From the NCBI GenBank assembly GCA_002205965.3, contig NADL03000501.1:186001-250000 (forward strand): a stretch of DNA of 64,000 bases, read 5' to 3'. This document shows, piece after piece, positions 1 to 10,489 of this stretch. The notes beneath the pieces were generated by a model. That model ran no database searches and had not been told where the DNA came from. It was given only the letters and a program-made list of their open reading frames with translations. A program made the position numbers and the translations under genes. The DNA is from Kappaphycus alvarezii. Its lineage: Eukaryota > Rhodophyta > Florideophyceae > Gigartinales > Solieriaceae. Each line of letters begins with the position of its first letter. The first letter of the stretch is position 1.

Positions 1-177
1 CTGGAGTAACCTTGACCTTGCCGTTCCATTACACTGTAATGAAAAAGTCGTCAGTACGTACAGTATATGTAACATAGTACAGTATTGGAAACAGTTGTCT
101 AGTTTAATCACGTTCGCGACTTGTCTTGACGAAGACGGTATCGCTCTGCCCTTGCGTTGTTTAAATCCAGCGGTGCG

Positions 178-2775
178 ATGGCCCCTTCTTCTCCACCACC
201 GAAGCGTCCGCGAACCGCCGCTCCTTCCACAGTTCCTTCGGTTGAACGTCTGCGGAAGGCATCGCGACAGAATTACCTGCGTAAACGTGAGGCGCAACAA
301 CTCTCTCAATTGGAAGCTGAAATATCAGATGAGAAACGGCTTTTTGCTGGCGAAAAGCTCACGGTCCGAGAACAATCCGACCTGCAACTGAAGGAAGAAC
401 TTTACCGTCTTGCCAAAGAACGCGTTGAGGGGGCTGAGAAAGTAAGAAGAGAACATGACGAGAGGTATCGCATGCCGGGAGTGGAGGGTGTTAAGGGGGA
501 GAAAGGAGGTTGGGAAGAGGAAGTGGTTAAGGAGAGATATGGGGGAGAGGGAGATGCGGGATTCTGGGAAAAGGCTCAAGTGAACAAGGGAATCAGGGGG
601 GAAAAAAGGGAGAGCAAGTTGGTTGTCATCGGTAATGACGGCAAGATGGTCAAGGATCTTCCAAAGATCACCAACGCAACAGTTCGAAATAAGGACCGGA
701 TGCATGAGAGGAGAAAGGAGATGAAGAAGGAAAGGGAGGATTTGCCCATGTATCGACATAGGGATAAGCTGGTGGATGCCATTAAGCGCCATCAGATTTT
801 AATTGTGCAAAGCGAAACGGGCTCCGGTAAGACGACGCAGATTCCGCAATATTTGGTCGAGGAGGGATTTGGAAATGTCATTTGTACTCAGCCGAGGAGG
901 GTCGCCGCCATGTCTGTGGCAGCGCGGGTAGCAGATGAAATGGGAGTGCGTCTTGGCGCTGAAGTTGGATACAGCATCCGTTTTGAGGACTGCACATCGG
1001 ATAAGACCATCATCAAGTATTGTACTGATGGTATGCTGCTGAGGGAGTTTCTTTCGCAGCCCGACTTGAAAGACTACGACGTCATTGTAATTGATGAAGC
1101 ACATGAGCGATCTCTCAGCACTGATATTGTCATGGGATTAGTGAAAGATATCGCACGTTACCGTGGTGATGACGTCCGTATCGTGATATCATCAGCTACT
1201 ATGAACACGAAGAAATTCTCGGCCTATTTTGATGACGCCCCGGTTTATACTGTTCCGGGCCGAAGATATGACGTAGAAGTATTCTACACGATTGCACCAG
1301 AGACAGATTACCTTGACGCAAGCTGTCAGACGGTTCTGCAGATCCATCAGTCCCAGCCGCAAGGTGATATTCTGGTCTTTCTGACTGGACAGGAGGAAAT
1401 CGAGGTTGCTGAGGAGATGCTAAAAGCACGTACTGCGGAATTTGGATCCAGTATGGGCGAATTGCTCATAGCACCAGTGTACTCAACTCTACCCTCAGAA
1501 ATGCAAGCAAAGATTTTTGAACCTACTCCGGAGGAAGCGCGCAAGGTTGTTCTTGCAACAAATATTGCTGAGACGTCTGTCACAATCCCCGGTATCGTTT
1601 ATGTGATTGATCCAGGGTTTTGTAAACAGAATTCATACAATCCCAAGACTGGAATGGAGAGTCTTTTAGTCGTGCCCGTGTCACGTGCGGGAGCAAAACA
1701 GCGGGCTGGTCGTGCTGGTCGAACTCAACCTGGAAAATGCTTTCGCCTTTACACAAAATGGTCCTACCAAAACGAGATGGAAGAGGACACTATTCCAGAA
1801 CTTCTCCGGACAAATCTTTGTCAAGTGGTGCTCCTGTTGATGTCACTTGGCATTGACAACTTGATAGACTTTGACTTTATTGATGCGCCACCTGCTGAGA
1901 CTTTGCTTCGTTCCTTGGAACAGCTTTACGCATTGGGGGCTCTATCTGCTGAAGGGAAACTAACAAAGCTAGGCCGACGCATGGCTGAACTTCCTTTAGA
2001 CCCTATGATGGCAAAGGCATTGCTTGCAAGTGAAGAATATAAATGTTCGGAGGAAGTTACAATCATTTGCGCTATGCTTAGCGTCAATAATGCCATCTTC
2101 TACCGTCCAAAGGACAAGAAAGTTATGGCAGATGCAGCGCGAGCTGCGTTTTCTCGCGGAGGAGGTGGTGACCACATGGCTTTGCTTAACTGTTTTGTGC
2201 AGTGGAGGGATTCTGGATTTTCAAAGCAGTGGTGTTTTGAAAATTTTGTGCAGTCGAGGACCCTGAAGCGAGCGCGAGATGTCCGAGATCAGTTGGATGG
2301 GTTATTGGATCGCGTGGAAATTCAAAGATCCTCTGTTGGTGTGGGGGATAAGGAACCGATTCTAAAGGCATTGACTGCTGGATTCTTTTACAACGCTTGC
2401 CGTCTTCAGAAGAATGGGTCTTACCGCACGATGACCAACCCACACACAGTTCAAATTCACCCATCAAGCTACCTAGCGCGTTCGGAGCGACGGCCGAGGT
2501 GGTTAATTTATAACGAACTAGTTTTCACCACAAGGGAATATATTCGTCAAGTGTTTGAAGTAGAGGGGGCCTGGCTGTTTGAGGTCGCTCCACACTATTA
2601 CAAAGAAAAAGACGTGGAGGACACCTCGAAAAGGAAAATGCCGAAAGTATCGGGAAGGCCAGCTCCCTTGGCAGACGTGGAGTGCCGTAGCTTGAGAAAT
2701 GTAAGAACGAGCAACATACCCGAACGATTTGGACTGCGCAAATCTTTTCTTTACAAGTACAAGGATTGTTTTTAA
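178..2775 (+). CDS. DHX16: DEAH-box RNA helicase, Prp2/DHX16 type
   Basis: Intronless 865-residue protein. The first in-frame ATG is at 178; the open frame upstream of it starts only with TTG. The N-terminus (about residues 1-180) is charged and low in complexity, as in Prp2. The helicase core shows Walker A GETGSGKTT (K218), the DEAH box at 306-309, SAT at 339-341 and QRAGRAGR at 508-515. The winged-helix, HA2 and OB-fold regions follow and end in the VAPHYYKEKD stretch typical of DHX16. Prp2/DHX16 is the spliceosomal ATPase that, with its G-patch partner Spp2/GPKOW, remodels the activated spliceosome before the first splicing step in the nucleus. Identity over the core is strong enough to prefer DHX16 over the paralogues Prp16, Prp22 and Prp43. 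The TAA stop overlaps the stop of the convergent bZIP gene. Confidence 0.95.
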   Translation: MAPSSPPPKRPRTAAPSTVPSVERLRKASRQNYLRKREAQQLSQLEAEISDEKRLFAGEKLTVREQSDLQLKEELYRLAKERVEGAEKVRREHDERYRMPGVEGVKGEKGGWEEEVVKERYGGEGDAGFWEKAQVNKGIRGEKRESKLVVIGNDGKMVKDLPKITNATVRNKDRMHERRKEMKKEREDLPMYRHRDKLVDAIKRHQILIVQSETGSGKTTQIPQYLVEEGFGNVICTQPRRVAAMSVAARVADEMGVRLGAEVGYSIRFEDCTSDKTIIKYCTDGMLLREFLSQPDLKDYDVIVIDEAHERSLSTDIVMGLVKDIARYRGDDVRIVISSATMNTKKFSAYFDDAPVYTVPGRRYDVEVFYTIAPETDYLDASCQTVLQIHQSQPQGDILVFLTGQEEIEVAEEMLKARTAEFGSSMGELLIAPVYSTLPSEMQAKIFEPTPEEARKVVLATNIAETSVTIPGIVYVIDPGFCKQNSYNPKTGMESLLVVPVSRAGAKQRAGRAGRTQPGKCFRLYTKWSYQNEMEEDTIPELLRTNLCQVVLLLMSLGIDNLIDFDFIDAPPAETLLRSLEQLYALGALSAEGKLTKLGRRMAELPLDPMMAKALLASEEYKCSEEVTIICAMLSVNNAIFYRPKDKKVMADAARAAFSRGGGGDHMALLNCFVQWRDSGFSKQWCFENFVQSRTLKRARDVRDQLDGLLDRVEIQRSSVGVGDKEPILKALTAGFFYNACRLQKNGSYRTMTNPHTVQIHPSSYLARSERRPRWLIYNELVFTTREYIRQVFEVEGAWLFEVAPHYYKEKDVEDTSKRKMPKVSGRPAPLADVECRSLRNVRTSNIPERFGLRKSFLYKYKDCF

Positions 2776-4825
2776 CCGGGGCCGCCTGGCCCCGCTTGAT
2801 GTAGCGGCTTAACTGAGACAGTGAGGAGGCTTTGTAAGTAGACTAAACGATTATTCAGACCCTCTACTTGTTTTCGCAAATACGTGTTCTCCCCAACTAG
2901 AGCCTTCAACCGGTCTTCATACTCTGCCGCAATTACCTTTCGCCTCACGCGGGAGAGCTTGGCACTCTCTCTATTCTGCTCTTTGCGCACCAAAGCGCGC
3001 TCTTCATCCGTCAATCGGGTTTTTACGCTTCCTGCCACGTTTCTTCGGTCCTGGATGTGTTGGAACACTAGGGGGCCATCCTCCACTCGGCGGTACCATA
3101 CCGCCTGGAAACACAGGATTTGGAAACATCCGGTTTGCGGTAACGCCGGGCATGGGAAGAGTGGGAGCAGGTGCAATTTTTGTTGCCCGACGCACCAGAC
3201 CAGGCTGCTGCTGTTGCGCGCTAGTCGATCCGTTCAAATCACATGGCTTTGTCTGAATAGGCGGTCGGCCTGAAGACGTCGGCGCCCCCATGCGCTGAAG
3301 GGAGGGACCAACTGTTGCAGTGGCAACAGGACCCACTGGCATAGCAGAATCGGTCTCCCGCATGACTGCATCCGCAGCCTTTTGCGCTTCAACCATCTGA
3401 GCGACTGGATCCCTCCCCTTATCACTGCATTTGAGATCAACGCTTCCGATGTGGTCGCATGATTGATGTGATTACGTTCCCCGTATCCGCCACCAGGCTG
3501 AGGATGTTCCTTTTCCTTTCCCTGCTCTGCGCGTATCTCGTCGGCATCCTCCCCCTCATCATCCTCAGAATCTCCAGCATGCAGTCCTGGTTGGACAGGA
3601 ACTTGTGTTGGTACAGCAGGGCTTTCTTGAAGAGTTTGAGCCTCTACCGCTTCCTTTTCAGCCTCCAACTGATCCTCCTCCTCCAATTCATCAAAGTAAT
3701 TACTCAGCGCCTGGCCATCTTTTGACTTTTCCAACACTCCGCTTTGTCTCACCACACCGACCTCCCAGGTCTTCATGACACCTTCCACCCAATTACTTTT
3801 TGCGTTACTTGCCATCCACACCGAGCCCTCTCCTTTATTCACCTCACCCACCGCGGCAACTCTACCAGAACCTTCTGCAGGAATAGGGATTCCATTAGTA
3901 CTATGACCAATAGTCATAGCATTCGCCGCATGAGAATCATCCTCCTCCGTTAAACTGAGCGCGGACCTCTCTCTCGCCTTCCTCCTCATGGCCCGAATGG
4001 AGGAAATGCTGAATCCCTAAACTGGGATTCCGCAACCGACGGCTGTTGCATTTCTTCCATCGCATCTTCTTCCCCCTCCCCTGCTTCCTCCCTTAACGCC
4101 GTATTCGTCGTTGCTGCACTAGGGGGAAACAAATCGGGCAAACATCGACTCAAGCCAAGAACTAGCTCGGAGGGAGTTGCGGCTTTTGGCGGTGGGGGGA
4201 CATCTACGGCGTCCTCATTGTTTGTGGCCTGAGCGGATCGGGTCAACATGGAGTTGAACAACTTGAACTCTCCATCACCCATTTCCTTTGGGGTCTCCCT
4301 CTCTGCCTCCTCCGCACCAGCAGCAACAATACCGGCGATTCTTGGAGATGGAGGCTTCTTAGCAGCTATGCACAATGCCTCCATATCTTTGATGCCATTA
4401 CTAAGCCTTTCCACGACGGCGCATGCAGAATCTAGGGCGGCAGCCTTTGTATCGGCATCACCTCCAGCCTGTCCAATTACCTGAAGCAAATTGCCGGCAT
4501 GTTCGTATGCATCAACAATGTTTGTATCCATGAGAGAGGCGTCTGGGGGCAATTCGTTGTTTCCAAAGGAGAGACGAACGTCACTATCGGAGCCTTGACG
4601 TAGCATGGCGGAGAGTTCGTCGATGGTGGAGTTGGGATTGACGGCAATTTGTTCGCGGTTACCGTCGGGCATTTGGACGAGGAGAGGAATAGCTCCACGC
4701 TTGATGTCGGCGAGGGATGAAAATACATCGAGGTCAGAGTTGCGGTTCGATCGGGGGGATTTTTGTGGAGATATGGTGTGGGTGGGGTGATGGCCGTCGG
4801 GTGGGGCGTCGGAATGTGAGGGCAT
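2772..4825 (-). CDS. bZIP transcription factor gene, reading frame interrupted
   Basis: Four overlapping open stretches on the minus strand appear to make one gene. The first (ATG at 4825, open to 3986) has a ubiquitin-like stretch near residues 45-105 followed by acidic and Pro-rich sequence. The second (about 3989-3420) is acidic. The third (about 3480-3004) is Pro/Gln-rich and ends in a basic KKRGRKRK. The last (to the TAA at 2772) is a bZIP domain with basic motif NRESAKLSRVRRK and a leucine zipper of about four heptads. Frame changes fall near 4000, near 3420-3480 and at the T5 run 3020-3024 (A5 on the coding strand). The last separates the basic patch from the zipper by one base. bZIP proteins bind DNA as dimers in the nucleus; the target is unknown. 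The first stretch could instead be a separate Ubl-like gene ending at the ATGA overlap at 3986-3989. Confidence 0.6.
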
Positions 4826-5777
4826 TGTGAGAGAACGAGAGGATAGTAGCAGTGGGGGGAAGGTGGAGATAAGATAGGGGGGAAGAGTGAAAGTAATTCG
4901 TGAGGAGAGGTAGAAAGGGAGTGATACACTAGTCGAGGAGATGTGAGTGAAGCAGGGACAGAGTCTGCTGCGCGGTCAGGGTTGACAAGAGAACGGGGAG
5001 AGGAGTGTAAGGAAGTGTCGCTGTCAGATGAGTAGAGTGGTGCAGGGTAGGAGGGGGATGGATGTGAATGTGTATGCGAAGGGAGTGGTTTGTGAACTGG
5101 GTGAAAGTGGAGCGGAGTAAAAAGAGGCAAAGGAGAACGGCGGATCGAATGAGAAGAGTTTGGAAAGCGGAGTTGTGGAGAATAAAGTTTGAGAGTTGTT
5201 TTGTTTTGTTGTTTTTTTTTTTGGTTCAAGTAGGCGCAGGCTCAGTACAATGCACGCGAATGAAATGAAGTTGGCAGCCAGCAAGGAGTGGATAGCGGAT
5301 GCTGATTGTTTTTTGTAAAGATGAGGATGATGATGATATGACGATGACGACGACCGAGGAGAAGATGAACTCGTCAAGGACGGGACAAAGGCGGATAAGT
5401 ATAATTCTTATAACGGCTTACAGTATTTGTACAGTAAATACATCCAAGCCATGCTGTACTCTGCACTGGCCACCAATGACTTTTTATTATTTTTTGGATT
5501 CTTATTTGGCTAGACGATAAATCGCTCGCTTATTTCTTCTCAGCAATGCGATAAAAACATTCTCAAGGGCATCAAGTGACAACTGGTCAAGTACGGTAGA
5601 CCAAAGTCATCTTCATGCAGTACACATCCATTATGTCCCAAAAGGCATCAGCATCAATCTTGACGTAACGTAATCAACCCTCTTCCAAGCGCGTCCCGCC
5701 CTCGGCAATACGCTCGCATAATTCTCCTTTGCCACCCCTTACTAACTCCACTTCCCGCATCTACAGATTGCTCCAAA
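4826..5777. other. Divergent intergenic region
   Basis: About 950 bases lie between the bZIP start and the ALG13 start, so the region must hold both promoters. It contains a T-rich run near 5205-5222 and a GA/GAT-rich stretch near 5318-5365. I see no convincing gene, TATA box or RNA. Confidence 0.5.
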
Positions 5778-6299
5778 ATGTGTCCTAGTATCCTCGTCAC
5801 CGTTGGCAGCACCCAATTCCCTGTTCTCACAGATTACATCGCTCAACCCCATATCCTCACAGCCATTTACAAACTCGGCGTCAAATCAATTACCATTCAA
5901 CATGGTCGTGCCCCATTCACCACTCCTCCCTCATCATCCTCCAATCCTTTTCCAAAAATTACAGCCTTTTCCTACGTAGGAGATCTTTCCGAATCTCTTT
6001 CCCGTTCTGACATCATCATCTCACACGCCGGGGCAGGTACTGTTTCGGAAGCGGTTGCACAAAAGAAACGCCTGCTCGTCGTCGTCAATGATGCTCTTAT
6101 GCACGATCATCAAATGGAACTCGCCAACGCCATGGAAAGAAGAAACTGCTGCGTCGTCTTACGAGGATCTCAACTTGATAACAAGTTCCTTCACTGCCTC
6201 GAGCAAGCCATCAACATGAATCCCGACAAAGGCGACTCTCCACACAAGTCCAAGTGGGCACTAGCAGCCGTTTTATCCCAGGAACTTGGTACCATCTAA
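5778..6299 (+). CDS. ALG13: UDP-GlcNAc transferase catalytic subunit ALG13
   Basis: Intronless, 173 residues, close to the usual size of stand-alone Alg13. It begins with the GT28-type Rossmann start ILVTVGSTQFPVL and keeps the IQHGRA segment. The conserved C-terminal motif SHAGAGTVSEAV is followed by VVNDALMHDHQMELA, which binds the UDP-GlcNAc nucleotide in this family. In other eukaryotes Alg13 is a cytosolic protein recruited to the ER membrane by Alg14. Together they add the second GlcNAc to dolichol-PP-GlcNAc during N-glycan precursor synthesis. No Alg14 is seen in the window. The ATG at 5778 is the first in frame. The gene converges with the dehydrogenase, leaving about 130 bases between stops. 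Confidence 0.93.
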   Translation: MCPSILVTVGSTQFPVLTDYIAQPHILTAIYKLGVKSITIQHGRAPFTTPPSSSSNPFPKITAFSYVGDLSESLSRSDIIISHAGAGTVSEAVAQKKRLLVVVNDALMHDHQMELANAMERRNCCVVLRGSQLDNKFLHCLEQAINMNPDKGDSPHKSKWALAAVLSQELGTI

Positions 6300-6432
6300 A
6301 CATCCCAAGCTACCATCTCCTACCAGTCTTATAGTCAATGATTAGCTTGCATTCACCGCACGACACATATCGTGCCACCGAGTCGCTGTAAAAGCCCGAT
6401 CATCGCAACCCTGGCTGGTGGCTCAGACATGT

Positions 6433-7495
6433 TTATCTTGCCTGCCCTCGCGCATGATTTCCATGACCTGGCTTGACACCATAGTCGAGGTCCTCGCCAG
6501 CAAGAAACTGCAGCAATGTCTTGACAGTGGCACAGGCCATTTCCTCTACCGCTTTTGTAGTAAGCGCAGAAAGATGTCCTGTGATGAGCACGTTGGACAT
6601 GGATCGCAGGATTTGAAAGTCCTCATCCACCTGATCTCCCGTGTGATCTTTGAAGAACAACCCGGCCTCTCCCTCGTAAACATCCATGGCTAAACCTCCG
6701 ATTTGCCCAGATCTCAGACCGTTTACAGTTGCACGGATGTCTATCAGGCCACCACGACTAGTGTTGATGATGTGGACACCCTTTTTACACCGGGACAGGG
6801 TATCACTGTCGATCATGTGGTACGTGCCAGGGACTAGTGGCGCATGAAGACTAATAATGTCGCTAGACTCAAGAATGGTGCCCATGGACACATAATGAAC
6901 ACCCAGCTTTGTTGACCTCCTCTAGCTCGATAACGTCGCAGGCAAGGACCTTGCAATCAAAGCCACGAAGAATTTTAGCGACGAGACGGCCGACCTTGCC
7001 CGTACCGACTACACCGACGGTGGCACCCGATAGTTCAAAGCCGATGAGCCCCTGAAGGTTCATATTCCCTTCGCGTACCTTGTTGGCCGCGAGGTGGACT
7101 TTACGATTGAGGGCGAGCATAAGCGCTATGGTGTATTCGGCAATGGAGGTGTGAGGATGGGTGGGAATTCGTGAAACTTGAATGCCGAGTTGTGCGGCTT
7201 TTGCAATGTCAACAGAGGAGACACCTGGCGAACGAAGAGCGATGAGCTCGACACCAAGGTTGCGTAACTGGCCCAGTAAGTTGGCGTCGACATGATCGGT
7301 GGGGAAGAGACAGATGGCACGGGCGCCTTGGGCTAGCGAAACAGTGTTCCGGTCGAGTTGGGCGGGAACAAATACAAGGTCGATTCGATGGGAATCGGTG
7401 GAGGCGAGTTGCTTTTCAAAGGCGGTGATTTCGTGGCGCATGGCGCTGAACATGATGACGCGTAATCGCGGAGGACCCTCCTGGTCTGCGCCCAT
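6433..7495 (-). CDS. D-2-hydroxyacid dehydrogenase (D-lactate dehydrogenase, LdhA type), one frame break
   Basis: Two adjacent open stretches form one dehydrogenase of about 353 residues, matching bacterial-type D-LDH from end to end. The first half has the substrate-domain IALRSPGVSSVDI and the NAD-binding GTGKVG. The second half has NTSRGGLID (catalytic Arg), MDVYEGE (catalytic Glu) and TGHLSALT (catalytic His). The enzyme would interconvert pyruvate and D-lactate using NADH; no transit peptide is evident from the ATG at 7495. The frame stays open upstream to about 7729 with a Ser/Thr/His-rich stretch, so a longer N-terminus cannot be excluded. The halves are out of register by one base at the C3 run 6902-6904 (GGG on the coding strand), exactly between VNKAG and VHYVS. 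One extra base in the assembly, or a recent mutation, explains it. Confidence 0.88.
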
Positions 7496-7870
7496 GGTTG
7501 ATCGATGGGTATGAAGTTGATGCGATGGGAACCGTGATGGGTGAGGAGAGGTGAAAGTAGTTGTGCGGATTGGTAGTTTGGTTTGTGCTAGGATTAGAGG
7601 TTGAGGAAGACGGTACTTGTGCTGATTCTTTGTCTGTAATGGCGGAAGGGGTTCAACAGTCATGCACGAAAGTTGGACCGGGAATGGATCGGTGAAACAT
7701 TTCGGCGGTGACGAACGGTAGTGCAACAACGTTGCATACGAGGGAAAGATGGGCCAGTTATTTTAAGGGATCTCCGCTCAGGTGGAGCGTGACGTGTTCT
7801 GTTCGGGACGGCCGGCCGCCCGTTACTCGACAGACGCAACTGCGGTCGGCGAATCATTTACGGTACTGTA

Positions 7871-7888
7871 CTGTGCTGTACAGCACAG
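7871..7888. repeat. 18-bp perfect palindrome
   Basis: CTGTGCTGTACAGCACAG reads the same on both strands. It sits 376 bases upstream of the dehydrogenase ATG. The 12-mer TACAGTACTGTA, also a perfect palindrome, lies at 7958-7969. Confidence 0.8.
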
Positions 7889-8027
7889 AATGGATGGAAA
7901 ATGTGAAGCAAAGCGGGTTAGCCTTACCCTGGGAGAAACCCACCAAAACCTACTCAAGTACAGTACTGTACGGTACATCCATGCGCAGTGCGTAGTTAAC
8001 GTATTTAACTCCGTTGTTTTCTGCAGA

Positions 8028-8058
8028 TACTGTACTGTACTGTACTGTACTGTACTGT
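8028..8058. repeat. TACTG pentanucleotide microsatellite
   Basis: About six tandem copies of TACTG (31 bases). The unit is the same GTAC-containing word seen in the dispersed palindromes, so slippage at one of these sites may have produced it. Confidence 0.85.
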
Positions 8059-9114
8059 TAGGGTTCAATTAGTACACTACATGGCATGCCCACGTGTATT
8101 GTGAGCCAAATGCGTTAACATGTACAGTAGTATTCTGTCAGCAACGAACCTCGTTTGCACTTAGTGCTCCACTGCGGTCTACATACGGTGCCCCTGACCT
8201 GGTCTATAGGTTTCGAGAGGCATCAGTGATTGTGTGAGAACCCTGATCCGTTCTTTACTGCTCTAGAGAGATGTTGAAACAGTACTACACTACCCCTCAA
8301 CGTTTTTGGGGTCGGACTATTATGGTTCGACAGGGAGACTACAGTGTCGGCAAGGCGCGAGCTCGACGTGATCGCAGCTCACGAACGCTTCTTTTGGCAC
8401 TACACAATGATACATCCGAAATAATATTAGTTCAAGCGTAGCGGCAAATGAGTGACGCACGTAATGACGTCGCACACAAAACTACTCGGCCACATCATAT
8501 TCAGAGTGAGACACTCAATTTAAATGCTTACTGTGAAGAGCACTCACTCCAGAGCTTTGGATTTCGTAAGCGAGACATTGGATAGATTTGCGAGGCTATG
8601 AGCTGGTTTACTTGATGCACGACACGCAATCGATACCTTTGTGACCCTTCCTCGGCTTGTTTTATTGTACTAAGCGGCCTGTATACAGCGTGCACGTGGT
8701 ATAAAATAGAACCTATCTACGGTATCCGCTACTACGATTCAAATAAAATAATTTGAGAGGTTCTTGAGCACTTTTCGAAGTCGAATAGATATTTAGTTAC
8801 TATTTTACAACAAGGATTTCGGCGGTCTAGAGACTAGATTTATACCAAGCCTATCCAGGAATGTGGTGCACCGCTCGACAGTTGATTTGGATTCATTGAC
8901 TACAAAAAGATAAAGACCTCCCGGCCAAGTGGAAATGGCTTGAATTAACAGGCATGCTATTATGGACATAAAGGTATTGAATGCCTTGTGTACTAAACCA
9001 CCCCCACCCAAGATGGCTTTATATTATGCCTTTTCGAACCTGAAGTTGTCCGTCGGCATAGTATGACACCACTTAGCGTTTCAGGATTTGAGAATATCTT
9101 ACAGGAGGACTGTG

Positions 9115-9513
9115 TTATAAATGGGAAGCAATTATATATATATATATGCAGAAGTTAAATAAGTATAATGTATTCGCAGAAGTTGTTATGACTGGTTGAA
9201 ATGATCTTTGCAATTTATTCCAACCAGCCATAACAGATGCTGTAGAGAGCTTAGCAGACACCTTCTGCCCATGATAAACAAATGGTCCTGCCTCGAAATG
9301 AGAACTATTGATTTGGCGTCTTAAAGCAGAAAGTGTCACTCCAGTCCTGGCATACGTCTTCACCACAGCGTTACTATTGCCATTTTCAACTAGTTGGTTC
9401 TTGAAGCATTGACCAACCGACTTTTTGACTATATCTTCATGGCCGTTATTGTGAAGCATTTTGACGCCATTGGCAGTACTGTCGCCATAAAGCAAGACCT
9501 TTGGTTGACGCAT
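9115..9513 (-). CDS. Possible SGNH/GDSL hydrolase fragment
   Basis: 132-residue ORF with an ATG start at 9513. Residues 5-16 (KVLLYGDSTANG) resemble block I of SGNH hydrolases, where the GDS serine is the nucleophile. Later blocks (the Gly and Asn blocks and the C-terminal DxxH) are not seen, and the ORF ends in a low-complexity TA repeat near 9133. The length is about half of a full SGNH domain. It is either a truncated gene or a chance match. No signal peptide is apparent. Confidence 0.35.
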   Translation of the reverse strand: MRQPKVLLYGDSTANGVKMLHNNGHEDIVKKSVGQCFKNQLVENGNSNAVVKTYARTGVTLSALRRQINSSHFEAGPFVYHGQKVSAKLSTASVMAGWNKLQRSFQPVITTSANTLYLFNFCIYIYIIASHL

Positions 9514-10489
9514 TGTGAGGGATGTGTAGGTGGTAGTGTTTTGATGTGGACTAGGGGATCGTTTGAGGATACTGAGAGTAGGTGATGAGGGGACCAGACT
9601 GTGAGGGTGATGGGAGTAGGCAGTGCCAGGTAGGAAGGCTGTCTCCCGGAAGTGTACGCTAAGCTTTATACACGATTGAAGTCAGAACTATCTTCCTCGC
9701 CACCGTCTTTCGAAGTTGATTCCACGTGGACACGTGTTCACTGAGCTTTACTCGCAAGCTCGCTCAACAACGCGCCCGGCTCTTTTTCCGCTCCCGCTCG
9801 CAAGCTCGCTTTCGCTTGAGAGCGCGTGCTACATGTTTCTATGCACACGGAGCAGGAGAAGTCCTGTGTTAACGCCGAAGGTGCGAGGAAAGGGGATGCA
9901 AGGAAAGTGATATTACATTTATTTTTTTGTCTTTTCAGCTTAAAATCATGTTCGACAGAGCTTCAAAAACGCCATATCAGGTTTTTTAAAAAACTGCAAT
10001 GAGCCGGGAACGTACTGCAGTGGAATGGAAGTATAGAGATCTCAATCAGATGTGGGTCACAATTATATTGCGTGTCTTCTAGAAGTCCGTTGCTTTCTTT
10101 CTAGGATACTTTATTTCTTGTCTCCTTTCTTACTGAATTTCAAAACTATAATTGAGAAACGGGGACAACCTCGTCGCTTCTTTATGAAAAACACACCTAC
10201 TTTCAAAAATTACGTATCAATATAAGTTGTTAAAGTATACAAGGTGTGATGGTAACAATGATGGAGTGGCGCGCGGAGCTGACAACACAAAGTCGGTAGC
10301 GAGCGACTGAGGAGAACGACCGCGAGACTTAGAGCGTGTTGAGCGTCTGAAGTGCCCAGCTTTATCGTTGTTAGCGCTTTTTCTAGCGTCAGTATGAGCA
10401 AAAAGAGACTCAATTACATCCTCCATTCGCTTATCCCCCCTCTGGCCAACTTCATCTCTTCTTTTTCCAGCTGGAACCGTTGCTCATTT
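9514..10489. other. Intergenic, no recognised gene
   Basis: The only structure seen is a 14-base direct repeat, CTCGCAAGCTCGCT, at 9751-9764 and 9797-9810. Terminal repeats for the piggyBac copy to the right were looked for here and not found. Confidence 0.4.

Larger units (their letters stand above)
7496..9114. other. Gene-poor stretch with short palindromes
   Basis: Upstream region of the dehydrogenase. It holds a cluster of GTAC-centred palindromes and a TACTG microsatellite (listed separately). From 8060 to 9114 I see no gene, RNA or mobile-element signature. Confidence 0.5.

Noticed and set aside
325-792. Minus-strand ORF of 155 codons
   Set aside because: It is a shadow of the helicase N-terminus with no domain.
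4477-5229. Long minus-strand ORF of about 250 codons
   Set aside because: It overlaps the bZIP start in another frame, is Ser/Pro/His-rich with no domain, and reflects strand composition.
7708-8072. Overlapping short ORFs on both strands
   Set aside because: They are created by the TACTG/GTAC repeats, which lack stops in several frames.
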